From NCBI GenBank assembly GCA_947497945.1, contig CANMIP010000004.1:213267-277266 (forward strand): a stretch of DNA of 64,000 nucleotides, in the 5' to 3' direction. The position numbers were made by a program, and so were the translations under genes. The first letter of the stretch is position 1. Each line of letters begins with the position of its first letter. The notes beneath the pieces are model-generated. The model had not been told where the DNA came from. It did not search any database and saw only the letters and a list, made by a program, of their open reading frames with translations. The stretch is from an uncultured Tropicimonas sp. (lineage in GTDB: Bacteria > Pseudomonadota > Alphaproteobacteria > Rhodobacterales > Rhodobacteraceae). This document shows, one piece after another, positions 55,592-63,908 of this stretch.

Positions 55592-56616
55592 TTTCCGACA
55601 GCCTCGCTGCCGATGGCTGCGAACTCGTTGGTCCAGATCGCGCTCAAATCATCGAGCGGCGCGGAGATCTCACCGCCAGCGACGAGCGCCTCCTGCCATT
55701 CCTCCCAGACTGACGCCGGGTACCAACCGGGATGCTCGGCTTCGTCCGTCGGGATGGTCTTGGAGCGCACCGCGTCGAACAGCGCGGACTGGAACTCCTT
55801 GTCCTCGCCTTCCTGCGGGTTACCGGCCGCAAGATGCTTGAGCACCGTCTCGCGGTTCGCATCATCAAGCGCAAAAGCGTGACCGCGCGCAAAGGCCCGG
55901 CTCCAACCTTCGACCAGTTCGCGGTCGTTGGCGATGGTATCGGCCATTGTCGCGATGCCGTTGCCGAAGAAACGTCCGAATTCGGCGGGCGTGATGTCCC
56001 GAACGGCCATGCCGCGCTGGTTCAGAATGGCGGTATCAGCCGTTGAGGCCGAATAGGCCTCGATCTCGCCATTCAGGAAAGCCGCAGTTGCCGGTCCGCC
56101 ATCGCCAACGGTCAGGAATTCGAAATCCGTGCCCGCGGTCATGCCGACGCTGGACATCACGTTGCGGGCAAAGCCCACTTCCGCGCCATCCGCCGTACCG
56201 GTGCCGATCACCTTGCCCTTGAGCTCTTCGACACTCTGGTATTCAGAGTCCTGTTGCACCGCGATTCCGAAGTTGCTGCGCGCCGCCACGTTATAGATGT
56301 GGACGGCATCCACGCCACGCGAACGCGCAGCAATCAGCGGTCCGGGGCCGGGCCGGCCAAAATGCGCCTGCCCCGCGGACAGTGCTTGCAGAACGGCACC
56401 CGATCCGTTGATCGCCTCGACTGTCACGTTGAGACCTTCTTCCGCGAAGTAGCCCTCGCCGATCGCGACAAAGACGGGGAACGAGTTGATTGCCGAGGGG
56501 CTCGGCTGCACGAATGTGATGTCGCGCAAGTCCTGCGCCACCGCCAATGTGCCCATCAGGCCAACAGCGGGAATCGCCGCGAGCAGCGATGCTGCAAATG
56601 CTCTTCTCTTGATCAT
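55588..56616 (-). CDS. NitT/TauT-type ABC transporter substrate-binding protein
   Basis: A 342-residue NMT1/SsuA-like periplasmic binder. The signal peptide ends around LAVAQDL. The mature protein has VAIGEGYFAEEGLNVTVE and the ASTADTAILNQRG region typical of the family. The ligand may be a sulfonate, an aromatic acid or another small organic acid; the neighbours (FAH, Ldh, CoA ligase) favour an organic acid. Confidence 0.9.
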   Translation of the reverse strand: MIKRRAFAASLLAAIPAVGLMGTLAVAQDLRDITFVQPSPSAINSFPVFVAIGEGYFAEEGLNVTVEAINGSGAVLQALSAGQAHFGRPGPGPLIAARSRGVDAVHIYNVAARSNFGIAVQQDSEYQSVEELKGKVIGTGTADGAEVGFARNVMSSVGMTAGTDFEFLTVGDGGPATAAFLNGEIEAYSASTADTAILNQRGMAVRDITPAEFGRFFGNGIATMADTIANDRELVEGWSRAFARGHAFALDDANRETVLKHLAAGNPQEGEDKEFQSALFDAVRSKTIPTDEAEHPGWYPASVWEEWQEALVAGGEISAPLDDLSAIWTNEFAAIGSEAVGK

Positions 56617-56702
56617 TGTGTCTTTCCTCCCTGGTTTACGTCTCTAGAGTCCGCGGATCGTATTTCGCCCGCGATGGCGCCCGTCTTGGGGCCGGCATCC
56701 TC

Positions 56703-57644
56703 CTAGCCAGCCTGACGGATCGTATTCGTAAGCGTGCCCACCCCCTCGATTTCGCAGGTCACGACGTCGCCGTCGGCCAACCAGTGCGGCGGGTCCATTG
56801 CATATCCCACGCCCGACGGCGTGCCGGTTGCCAGCAGGTCCCCGGGCTCGAGCGTCAGCCCGGCAGACAGCGACTCGATCAGACGCGGGATGGGAAAGAT
56901 CATGTCCTTCGTGTTCCCGTCCTGACGCAGATCGCCGTTGACCGTGAGACTGATACGCAGGTTGTCGTAATTCGGCAGCTCGTCGATGGTGACGATCTGC
57001 GGCCCCATGGGACAGCTCGTGTCGAGCCCCTTGCCCTTGAGAAACTGTCCGCCATGAGCCCGCTGAAGATCCCGCGCGGTCACGTCATTGATGATCGTGA
57101 AGCCGAAAATGTGATCGACCGCATCGGCCTGGGAAATGTTTCGGCCGGCCTTGCCGAACACGATACCGAGTTCGACCTCATAATCCATCTTGTCGGAAAC
57201 CGATGGGTCCAGCAGCACCGATTCTTCCGGCCCCACAACTGCCGTCGGCGGCTTGGTAAAGAACACCGGAAGCTTGGGTGTCTTGTCCTCTTTCTTCTGT
57301 GCGCGGCTCGCCTCGGAGACATGCGCCCGGTAATTGCTGCCAACACAGAAGACGTTCTTGGCCGGCCTCGGGATCGGCGCAACCAGGGTCACGTCCGACG
57401 CCGGCACAACCGATTGCGCGAATTTCCCGGCCCTGACTTCCAGCAGGATGGTCTCGCACGCCGCGCGCATCGGGGCCTGTCCGGCGATGATGTCCAGCAC
57501 GCTCGACGGCACGTTCAGGGTCTTGTCGACCAGTCCCGCCTCCTGTGCCGCCTGAACGGCAGAGGCGACATCGATAATGCCGCGCCCGTCGACAACGAGC
57601 CCCGGCCGAATCCCCGATCCAGACTGAAATGATACCAGCTTCAC
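56703..57644 (-). CDS. Fumarylacetoacetate hydrolase family protein (long form)
   Basis: A 313-residue FAH-family enzyme with an N-terminal cap and the C-terminal FAH fold. Metal-site residues appear in MDYEVELGIVFGKAG and GFTIINDVTARDLQ, and the ending LLATGTPSGVGYAMDPP is conserved. It starts with GTG after GGGGGGAG; an upstream ATG frame has no similarity. It is the first gene of the operon that continues to the ketopantoate-reductase-like gene. Confidence 0.9.
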   Translation of the reverse strand: MKLVSFQSGSGIRPGLVVDGRGIIDVASAVQAAQEAGLVDKTLNVPSSVLDIIAGQAPMRAACETILLEVRAGKFAQSVVPASDVTLVAPIPRPAKNVFCVGSNYRAHVSEASRAQKKEDKTPKLPVFFTKPPTAVVGPEESVLLDPSVSDKMDYEVELGIVFGKAGRNISQADAVDHIFGFTIINDVTARDLQRAHGGQFLKGKGLDTSCPMGPQIVTIDELPNYDNLRISLTVNGDLRQDGNTKDMIFPIPRLIESLSAGLTLEPGDLLATGTPSGVGYAMDPPHWLADGDVVTCEIEGVGTLTNTIRQAG

Positions 57645-57706
57645 GATCTTTCTCCCCCCGTCGCGTCCCGCTCCCCACGGGACCCATCGCACCACGCCAA
57701 ACAGAC

Positions 57707-57736
57707 AAACCAATTTGACCAATTCATCTTTGGTTT
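57707..57736. promoter_or_regulatory. Repeat cluster ACCAAT/ATTGGT, candidate GntR operator
   Basis: Between the FAH operon and the divergent GntR gene, ACCAAT occurs twice nine bases apart and is followed by the inverted TTGGTT. GntR-family operators often have such TGGT/ACCA half-sites. Found by eye. Confidence 0.4.
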
Positions 57737-57855
57737 AGTGGTGTGTGCCGGCCCGCATCTTCAAAGCGGGAAGACCTCTTGATTTTCTCAATTAGATATG
57801 AACCTCTGAAATCAGGATAGCCCAAATTTTAACCCAATATCAGGATTGGTTCCGA

Positions 57856-58539
57856 ATGGTTTTTCAAGAGAAGAACGAGTCGATGGTTCTGGATTCCCTC
57901 AGAAACTTTCTTGCGGACCAGGAACTTGCCTTGAATGGGCGGCTCCCGCCCGAAAGGGTCCTGTGTGAGGAGCTGAACGTGACACGGGGCAAATTGCGCA
58001 AGGCGCTGGCCGTGCTGGAAGGCGAGGGACAGATCTGGCGCCACGTCGGTCGCGGGACTTTTTTCGGCCCCCGGCCGATCAACAATCTCACGGATGTCGA
58101 GTATCTCAATGCGCATTCCCGCCCCACCGAAGTGATCGAGGCCCGCCTGGCGATCGAGCCGCAACTGGCCAAGCTCGCCGCCGTGCACGGCAATGCCAGG
58201 AACTTCGCGGAGATGCGCCGCTGCATCCGGATGAGCCGGAACGCCCGCGAGTGGCGCGTCTATGAATCCTGGGACAACAATTTCCACCAGGCCGTCGCCG
58301 CGGCAACCTGCAACAGCCTCCTGATCTCCCTGTTCGACACGCTGAACATCGTGCGGCGCTCGACGGTCTGGGGGCAGCTGCGCCCGACCAGGCTGCCGCC
58401 GTCGGACCACAAGAGCTTTGCCGAACATGACGCGATCTACGAGGCCGTCGTCGGGCGCGAACCGGAACTGGCCGCGAATCTCATGCGGACCCATCTCAAG
58501 TCGGTTCGCGACCGGACCTACGCGGCGATGGAGGTCTGA
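57856..58539 (+). CDS. GntR/FCD-family transcriptional regulator
   Basis: A 227-residue regulator with a GntR winged helix (RLPPERVLCEELNVTRGKLRKAL) and an FCD ligand domain with metal histidines (NNFHQAV, FAEHDAIY, MRTHLKSVRD). It diverges from the FAH/NitT/Ldh/CoA-ligase operon, its most likely target. The second aminotransferase gene converges on it 47 bases away. Confidence 0.9.
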   Translation: MVFQEKNESMVLDSLRNFLADQELALNGRLPPERVLCEELNVTRGKLRKALAVLEGEGQIWRHVGRGTFFGPRPINNLTDVEYLNAHSRPTEVIEARLAIEPQLAKLAAVHGNARNFAEMRRCIRMSRNAREWRVYESWDNNFHQAVAAATCNSLLISLFDTLNIVRRSTVWGQLRPTRLPPSDHKSFAEHDAIYEAVVGREPELAANLMRTHLKSVRDRTYAAMEV

Positions 58540-58586
58540 AAAGCCCCCCCGCTGCGCAACCGCCCCTGCCCGACGGAGCGTAGGCG

Positions 58587-59774
58587 CTACTGCGCCGAAA
58601 TCCTGCCAGCAGCGTCGATCCGCCCAAGGGCGTCCATGGCGGCCAGCACGCCCCCTGCGCGATGAGGAACGCCTGCGTCGCGAAGGCCCATTTCCACGCC
58701 GGACAGCGTTCCGCACAGCATCAGGTCGTTGAAATCACCGAGATGACCAATCCGAAACACCCTGTCAGACACTTTCGACAACCCGTTGCCAAGCGACATG
58801 TCGTAATTGCGAAGGGTCACAGCCCGGAAATTATCCGCGGAATACCCCTCCGGCATCAGAACCGCGGTCAGCACATCGGAACGATGCGCCGGCTCCCGGC
58901 AGAGCACCTCCAGCCCCCAGGCCTCGACGGCGGCCCGTGTCGCTTCGGCGTGACGGGCATGCCGGGCGAAGACATTGGCAAGCCCCTCCTCGCGCAGCAT
59001 GGCGATGGCCTCGCTCAGCCCGTAGAGCAGGTTCGTGGCCGGGGTATAGGGGAAGAACCCGGTCTCGTTCGGCCCTGCCATTTCGTCCCAGGCCCAGTAG
59101 GACCTGGTGAGGGAAGCCGATTGCGATGCCGCAATGGCCTTCTCGCTGATCCCGTTGAACGCCATCCCCGGCGGCAGCATCAGGCCCTTCTGCGAGCCCG
59201 CAACCGTGACATCGACCCCCCACTCATCCTGCCGATATTCGATCGAGGCCAGGCTGGAGATCGTATCGACCATGAAGAGCGCCGGATGGCCGGCAGCATC
59301 GATCGCCTTGCGGATCTGCGCGATCGGCGAGACCGCGCCGGTCGATGTCTCGTTGTGAACAACGCAGACGGCCTTGATGTCATGGGCGGTATCCTCCCTC
59401 AGGCGCGCCTCGATGGCGGCCGGGTCGGCGCCGCCGCGCCAATCCCCTTCGATGAAGATCGGGTTGAGGCCAAGCCGGGTCGCCAGCCGCTTCCACAGGG
59501 CAGCGAAATGCCCCGTCTCGTACATCAGCACGGAATCGCCAGGCGAAAGCGTATTGACCAGCGCCGCTTCCCAGGCGCCCGTACCGGAAGACGGATAGAT
59601 GACCACCCGGCCCTCCGCCCCGAGAACCCACCGCATGCCTTCCAGCGCGGCGCGCCCGACCTCCGCGAAACCCGGTCCGCGATGGTCCATTGTCGGCATG
59701 TCCATGGCGCGCAGGACCCTGTCGGGAACGTTCGACGGCCCCGGAATTTGCAGGAAATGACGTCCGGATGGCAT
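58587..59774 (-). CDS. Class V aminotransferase, serine/alanine-glyoxylate type (copy 2)
   Basis: A 395-residue PLP enzyme, clearly homologous to the copy at 43570-44727 along its whole length, with about two thirds of residues shared by eye. PLP Lys196 lies in GSQKGLM, and SSGTGAWEAAL is unchanged. It diverges from the FAD/Fe-S dehydrogenase gene, with a strong palindrome in the space between. It probably makes glycine from glyoxylate; the amino donor is unknown. Confidence 0.9.
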   Translation of the reverse strand: MPSGRHFLQIPGPSNVPDRVLRAMDMPTMDHRGPGFAEVGRAALEGMRWVLGAEGRVVIYPSSGTGAWEAALVNTLSPGDSVLMYETGHFAALWKRLATRLGLNPIFIEGDWRGGADPAAIEARLREDTAHDIKAVCVVHNETSTGAVSPIAQIRKAIDAAGHPALFMVDTISSLASIEYRQDEWGVDVTVAGSQKGLMLPPGMAFNGISEKAIAASQSASLTRSYWAWDEMAGPNETGFFPYTPATNLLYGLSEAIAMLREEGLANVFARHARHAEATRAAVEAWGLEVLCREPAHRSDVLTAVLMPEGYSADNFRAVTLRNYDMSLGNGLSKVSDRVFRIGHLGDFNDLMLCGTLSGVEMGLRDAGVPHRAGGVLAAMDALGRIDAAGRISAQ

Positions 59775-59853
59775 TCTGATTCTCCCCCAAGGAATGTTTT
59801 TTCGCCCGCTCGGGATGGGGCCGCGAGGCTTTCGCGCACACCCATCCCACGGG

Positions 59854-59887
59854 TTGACAGAAATTGAATTATGAATTCATTATTCAA
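59854..59887 (+). promoter_or_regulatory. Sigma70-type promoter overlapped by a 24-bp palindromic operator
   Basis: TTGACA (59854-59859) and CATTAT (59878-59883) are 18 bases apart. The near-perfect palindrome TTGAAT-T-ATGAATTCAT-T-ATTCAA (59864-59887, one symmetric mismatch) covers the spacer and -10 element. A repressor bound there would block the dehydrogenase operon and perhaps the divergent aminotransferase. The GntR/FCD protein encoded at 62843-63574 in the same operon is the best candidate. Confidence 0.65.
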
Positions 59888-59918
59888 GTCAAGGAAATTC
59901 CCGACAGCACAAGGGTGA

Positions 59919-62846
59919 ATGATGTTACGTGAAGGCCTCAGGTCGCGGCTGGCACGCGGTTTTCAGGGCGAGCTCCTGTTCGACGACTTCTCCCGCGGCC
60001 GATATGCCAATGACGCCTCGCATTACCAGATCCTGCCAGGCGCCGTCGCGCTGCCGAAAACGGTCGAGGACATCGCCTCTGCCCTGTCGGCAACCCGCGA
60101 CGAAGGCGTGCCGCTGACTTTGCGCGGCGCCGGCACATCGCAATGCGGCCAGGCGATCAATACGGGGCTGATCCTCGACTGCACGAAATTCCTGAACGGC
60201 ATCCTCGAACTGGACGTCGAAGGCCGGCGCGCCCTGGTGCAGCCGGGGATCGTGCTGGACGAGCTGAACCGGCAGCTCAAGCCGCATGGCCTGTGGTTCC
60301 CGGTCGATGTGTCCACGGCGTCCCGCGCCACGATTGGCGGCATGGTCGGCAACAATTCCTGCGGGGCCCGCTCCCTGCGCTACGGAACGACCCGGGACAA
60401 TGTCATCTCGATCCAGGGACTCCTGGCGGACGGATCTCCCTTCGATTTCGGACCCGACAGCGCGACCGAGACGCCGGACAGCCTCAGACCGCACCTGCTG
60501 GAGATCGGCGCGCGGGAGGCGGCGGAGATCGCGGCCCGGTTTCCCGACGTCCAGCGCCGCGTCGGCGGCTACAACCTCGACGCGCTGGTGCCGGGCCAGG
60601 AACCGGCGAACCTCGCGCATCTGCTCGTCGGCTCCGAAGGCACGCTGGCGGTCTCCACCGCGATCGAGATCAGATTGTCGCCCCTGCCCTCCAAGGACCG
60701 AATCCAGGGCATCTGCCATTTTCCGAGTTTTCGCAGCGCGATGGAGGCCACGCAGCACCTCGTCAAGCTGGGGCCGACACAGGTCGAACTCGTCGACCGC
60801 ACCATGCTGAACCTGGCGCGTGACATCCCGATTTTCGTGCCCACGCTCGATGCTTTCCTGAAAGGCGACCCGGCCGCCCTTCTCATTGTCGAGTTTGCCG
60901 ATGACCCTGAGCAAAACTGCCAAGGCATCGAGAACCTGAAGGACACCATGGCGAGCCTGGGATTCGGATTCGGCAAGGGCGGCGACAGCGAAGGTGGCGT
61001 CGTCGAAGTCTCGGACCCGGGCCTGATCGACCGGATCGGAGAGCTCAGGAAGTCCGGCCTCAATATCATGATGTCGATGAAGGATGCCCGGAAGCCGGTC
61101 TCCTTTGTCGAGGATGCGGCCGTGCCGCTCGAACACCTGGCCGATTACACCGATCGGCTGACAGCGATCTTCCACAAGCACGGCACCGAGGGCACCTGGT
61201 ATGCCCATGCCTCGGTGGGCTGCCTGCATGTCCGGCCGGTCCTGAACCTGCGCCTCGAAAAGGATGTCGCCGCGATGCGTGCCATTGCGGAGGAGGCTTT
61301 CGCGATGGTGCGGGAGTACAAGGGCTCGCATTCGGGGGAACATGGCGACGGCATCGTGCGGTCCGAGTTCCACGCGCAAATGTTCGGCAAGCGCCTCGCG
61401 GCCAGTTTTGCCGAGGTGAAGGGTCTGTTCGACCCGGAAAACCTGCTCAATCCCGGCAGGATCGTCGATCCGCCGAAGATGGATGACAGGACATTGCTGC
61501 GCTATCCCGAGGGCTACGACTTCGACGATGTCGCGACGGCGCTCGACTGGTCCGATTATCCCGGTGCCTCCGGCGGATTCCAGGGCGCCGTGGAGATGTG
61601 CAACAACAATGGCGCCTGCCGGAAGCTGAAAGGCGGCGTGATGTGCCCCTCTTTCCGTGTCACCCGGAACGAGCGGGACACGACGCGCGGACGGGCCAAC
61701 ACGCTTCGCATGGCGATGTCGGGCCGTCTTGGCCCGGACGCGCTTGCCGCCGACGAAATGGCCGAGACAATGAAGCTCTGCGTTGGCTGCAAGGCCTGCA
61801 AACGCGAGTGCCCCACCGGGGTCGACATGGCACGGATGAAGTCCGAGATCCTCCACCAGCGCGGGCAAAAGCTCGGGTATCCGCTGAAGGACCGGCTGGT
61901 CGCGGAATTGCCGCGCCTTGCCCGCGCGGCGGTGGCCCTTCGCTGGCCGCTGTCACTGCGCGATAAGGTGCCTGGACTGGCACGGCTGTCCGAACGGCTC
62001 ACCGGGTTTTCCGCCCGTCGCAGCCTGCCGAAGTTTCGCGGGGATTTCTTCCGCGACCGGGAAGTTTCGAGCGATACGACCGCCGACAACGGCAAGGAGC
62101 TTGTGCTCTTCGTCGATACGTTCAGCCGCTGGACGGAACCCGAGATTCCCCGCGCCGCCCATCGCGTCCTGACGGCTGCCGGATACAGCGTCCGCGTGGC
62201 GCAACCGGACCGCGGGCGCCCGCTCTGTTGCGGCCGCACCTATCTTGCGACCGGCATGATCGACAAGGCGCAGCGCGAAGCCCGCCGCACCCTTGCGGCG
62301 CTGTTGCCGCATATTCGGTCCGGACGGCCGATTGTCGGGCTGGAGCCGTCCTGCCTGCTGACGCTCAGGGACGAATACCAGGCCCTGCTGCCGTCCGAGG
62401 AGACCGACAGCCTCGCGGAGAACACGCTGCTGTTTGAAGAGTTCCTTTCGCGGGAAACGGCGGCAGGCCGAATGGAGTTGCCGCTGAAAGAAGGCGCCGC
62501 GAAGGCTTGCGTGCATGGGCATTGCCACCAGAAATCCGCCGGGGCGATGCCGGCGATGACAGATGCGCTTTCGCTGCTTCCGGGGCTGGAGGCGGACGTG
62601 ATCGAGTCCTCCTGCTGCGGAATGGCCGGCGCCTTCGGCTATGACGCGGACACCATCGATATCTCGATGGCGATGGGAGAGCTGTCGCTGCTGCCAGCGC
62701 TGCGCGAGGCGGATGAGGACAGTTTGATCATCGCCAACGGGACGTCTTGCCGACATCAGATTGCCGATGGGACCGGGCGCAAGCCACAGCATATCGCCGA
62801 GGTCCTGGACGCCGCCCTCGACCCGGCGGCAAGGAGGCCGGAATGA
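59919..62846 (+). CDS. Two-domain FAD / 4Fe-4S D-2-hydroxyacid dehydrogenase
   Basis: A 975-residue fusion. Residues about 40-260 are the FAD-binding PCMH domain (LTLRGAGTSQCGQAIN, GGMVGNNSCGARSLRYG). Residues about 260-530 are the FAD-oxidase C-terminal domain with SHSGEHGDGIVRSEF. Iron-sulfur cluster binding follows (CVGCKACKRECPTGVDM), then two CCG-type domains (LCCGRTYL; ESSCCGMAGAFGY). This is the layout of Dld-II/YdiJ-type dehydrogenases that oxidise D-lactate, glycolate or D-2-hydroxyglutarate and pass electrons to the quinone pool or ETF. The adjacent GlcG and aminotransferase genes favour glycolate or a relative. The start is the first of two adjacent ATGs. Confidence 0.9.
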   Translation: MMLREGLRSRLARGFQGELLFDDFSRGRYANDASHYQILPGAVALPKTVEDIASALSATRDEGVPLTLRGAGTSQCGQAINTGLILDCTKFLNGILELDVEGRRALVQPGIVLDELNRQLKPHGLWFPVDVSTASRATIGGMVGNNSCGARSLRYGTTRDNVISIQGLLADGSPFDFGPDSATETPDSLRPHLLEIGAREAAEIAARFPDVQRRVGGYNLDALVPGQEPANLAHLLVGSEGTLAVSTAIEIRLSPLPSKDRIQGICHFPSFRSAMEATQHLVKLGPTQVELVDRTMLNLARDIPIFVPTLDAFLKGDPAALLIVEFADDPEQNCQGIENLKDTMASLGFGFGKGGDSEGGVVEVSDPGLIDRIGELRKSGLNIMMSMKDARKPVSFVEDAAVPLEHLADYTDRLTAIFHKHGTEGTWYAHASVGCLHVRPVLNLRLEKDVAAMRAIAEEAFAMVREYKGSHSGEHGDGIVRSEFHAQMFGKRLAASFAEVKGLFDPENLLNPGRIVDPPKMDDRTLLRYPEGYDFDDVATALDWSDYPGASGGFQGAVEMCNNNGACRKLKGGVMCPSFRVTRNERDTTRGRANTLRMAMSGRLGPDALAADEMAETMKLCVGCKACKRECPTGVDMARMKSEILHQRGQKLGYPLKDRLVAELPRLARAAVALRWPLSLRDKVPGLARLSERLTGFSARRSLPKFRGDFFRDREVSSDTTADNGKELVLFVDTFSRWTEPEIPRAAHRVLTAAGYSVRVAQPDRGRPLCCGRTYLATGMIDKAQREARRTLAALLPHIRSGRPIVGLEPSCLLTLRDEYQALLPSEETDSLAENTLLFEEFLSRETAAGRMELPLKEGAAKACVHGHCHQKSAGAMPAMTDALSLLPGLEADVIESSCCGMAGAFGYDADTIDISMAMGELSLLPALREADEDSLIIANGTSCRHQIADGTGRKPQHIAEVLDAALDPAARRPE

Positions 62847-63574
62847 CAGACCCCTTGTCCTCGCCGCGCCAACCTGCCCCTGACGGCCAGCCCTTTGCCC
62901 GCCCGGCGCTGGCGGTTCAGCTCTCCGATGCCCTGCGCGAACTGATCCTCGAAGGCGCACTGAAGGGCGGCGACAAGATCCGCGAAAAGGAATTGACGGA
63001 GCGGTTCGGCGTCTCCCGTACGCCGCTGCGCGAGGCGTTGAAGATCCTGGCATCCGACGGGCTCGTCGAGCTTATTCCCAATCGCGGCGCCATCGTCAGT
63101 GAGCAGTCGCCCGAAGAACTCCAGGATGCCTTTCCGGTCCTGGCCGCCTTGGAGGGGCTGGCCGGCCGGCTGGCGGCCGAACGGGCGACCGATGCGGAGA
63201 TCGACCGGATCGTGCAGATGACCGGGGATCTGCGCGCAACTCTCGAACGCGCCCAACGCCCCGCCTATTTCGAGATCAACCAGAAGATCCATGCCGCGAT
63301 CCTTGCCGCTGGCCGCTGCGAAACGCTGCTGAAAACGCATGCAACCATCGCGAGCCGCGTCCATCGGGCGCGCTACCAGGCCAACCTGACCCGAACGCGG
63401 TGGGAAGCGGCGCTGGACGAGCATGAGAGGATCGCCGACGCGCTGCGCGCGAGAGACGCGGACCGCGTTGGCAAGCTTCTGGAGGCCCACATGATTGCCA
63501 AGCTCGCCGCAATTCTGAACGCGATGTCATCGAAGGCCGCGCGTGGTCCGGAGGACAGCGCGGACCACCCGTGA
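62843..63574 (+). CDS. GntR/FCD-family transcriptional regulator
   Basis: A 243-residue regulator. The winged helix (KIREKELTERFGVSRTPLREAL) is followed by an FCD domain (FEINQKIHAAIL, DEHERIADAL, LEAHMIAK). Its ATG overlaps the stop of the dehydrogenase gene (ATGA), so it is co-translated with its probable target. Frames open further upstream are inside the dehydrogenase gene and are not used. Confidence 0.92.
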   Translation: MTDPLSSPRQPAPDGQPFARPALAVQLSDALRELILEGALKGGDKIREKELTERFGVSRTPLREALKILASDGLVELIPNRGAIVSEQSPEELQDAFPVLAALEGLAGRLAAERATDAEIDRIVQMTGDLRATLERAQRPAYFEINQKIHAAILAAGRCETLLKTHATIASRVHRARYQANLTRTRWEAALDEHERIADALRARDADRVGKLLEAHMIAKLAAILNAMSSKAARGPEDSADHP

Positions 63575-63638
63575 CCGGCACCGCACCCCGGTGAATGCGA
63601 CGGGTCCCGAAAAACGGCCCAGAAAAAGGATATGCGCA

Positions 63639-63783
63639 ATGGATCTCAACCTGCATGTGGCTCAAGACCTGATCGAGCAATGCCTGACCTGGCGCAAGGC
63701 GCAGGGGATGAAGCCATTGACGGTGGCCGTTCTCGACAGCGGCGGATACCTGATGGCCCTTGCCCGGGAAGACGGCACCGGGA
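63639..63783 (+). pseudogene. GlcG/HbpS-family gene (copy 2), cut by an insertion sequence
   Basis: The first 48 codons match the family N terminus (CLTWRKAQGMKPLTVAVLDSGG, ALAREDGTG). Similarity ends abruptly after GACGGCACCGGG; the following bases encode repeats unlike the family and a stop at 63885-63887. The rest of the gene should lie beyond the IS, outside the window. It is third in the dehydrogenase-gntR operon. Confidence 0.8.
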
Positions 63784-63784
63784 C

Positions 63785-63850
63785 CGTTCAACTCTTGGGG
63801 GTCAAGCGGCCTTCAGCAATGGTGTTGGACATCGTTCAACTCTTGGGGGT
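63785..63850. repeat. Two 18-bp direct repeats at the IS end
   Basis: The 18-mer CGTTCAACTCTTGGGGGT occurs at 63785-63802 and again at 63833-63850. It may be a transposase-binding site or an IS terminus with a repeated end. Confidence 0.7.
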
Positions 63851-63908
63851 GCATCCTGTTTCGATCGTTGCGAGGCTGTCGTCCTGAATTCGAAATTGGG
63901 AGGCAGCA

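Noticed and set aside
59925..61868. A 647-codon open frame antisense to the FAD/Fe-S dehydrogenase
   Set aside because: The plus strand carries all FAD and cysteine-cluster motifs; the antisense frame has none.
63785..63850. Repeat unit as the start of a CRISPR array
   Set aside because: There are only two 18-bp copies with one 30-base gap, and they sit at an IS boundary.
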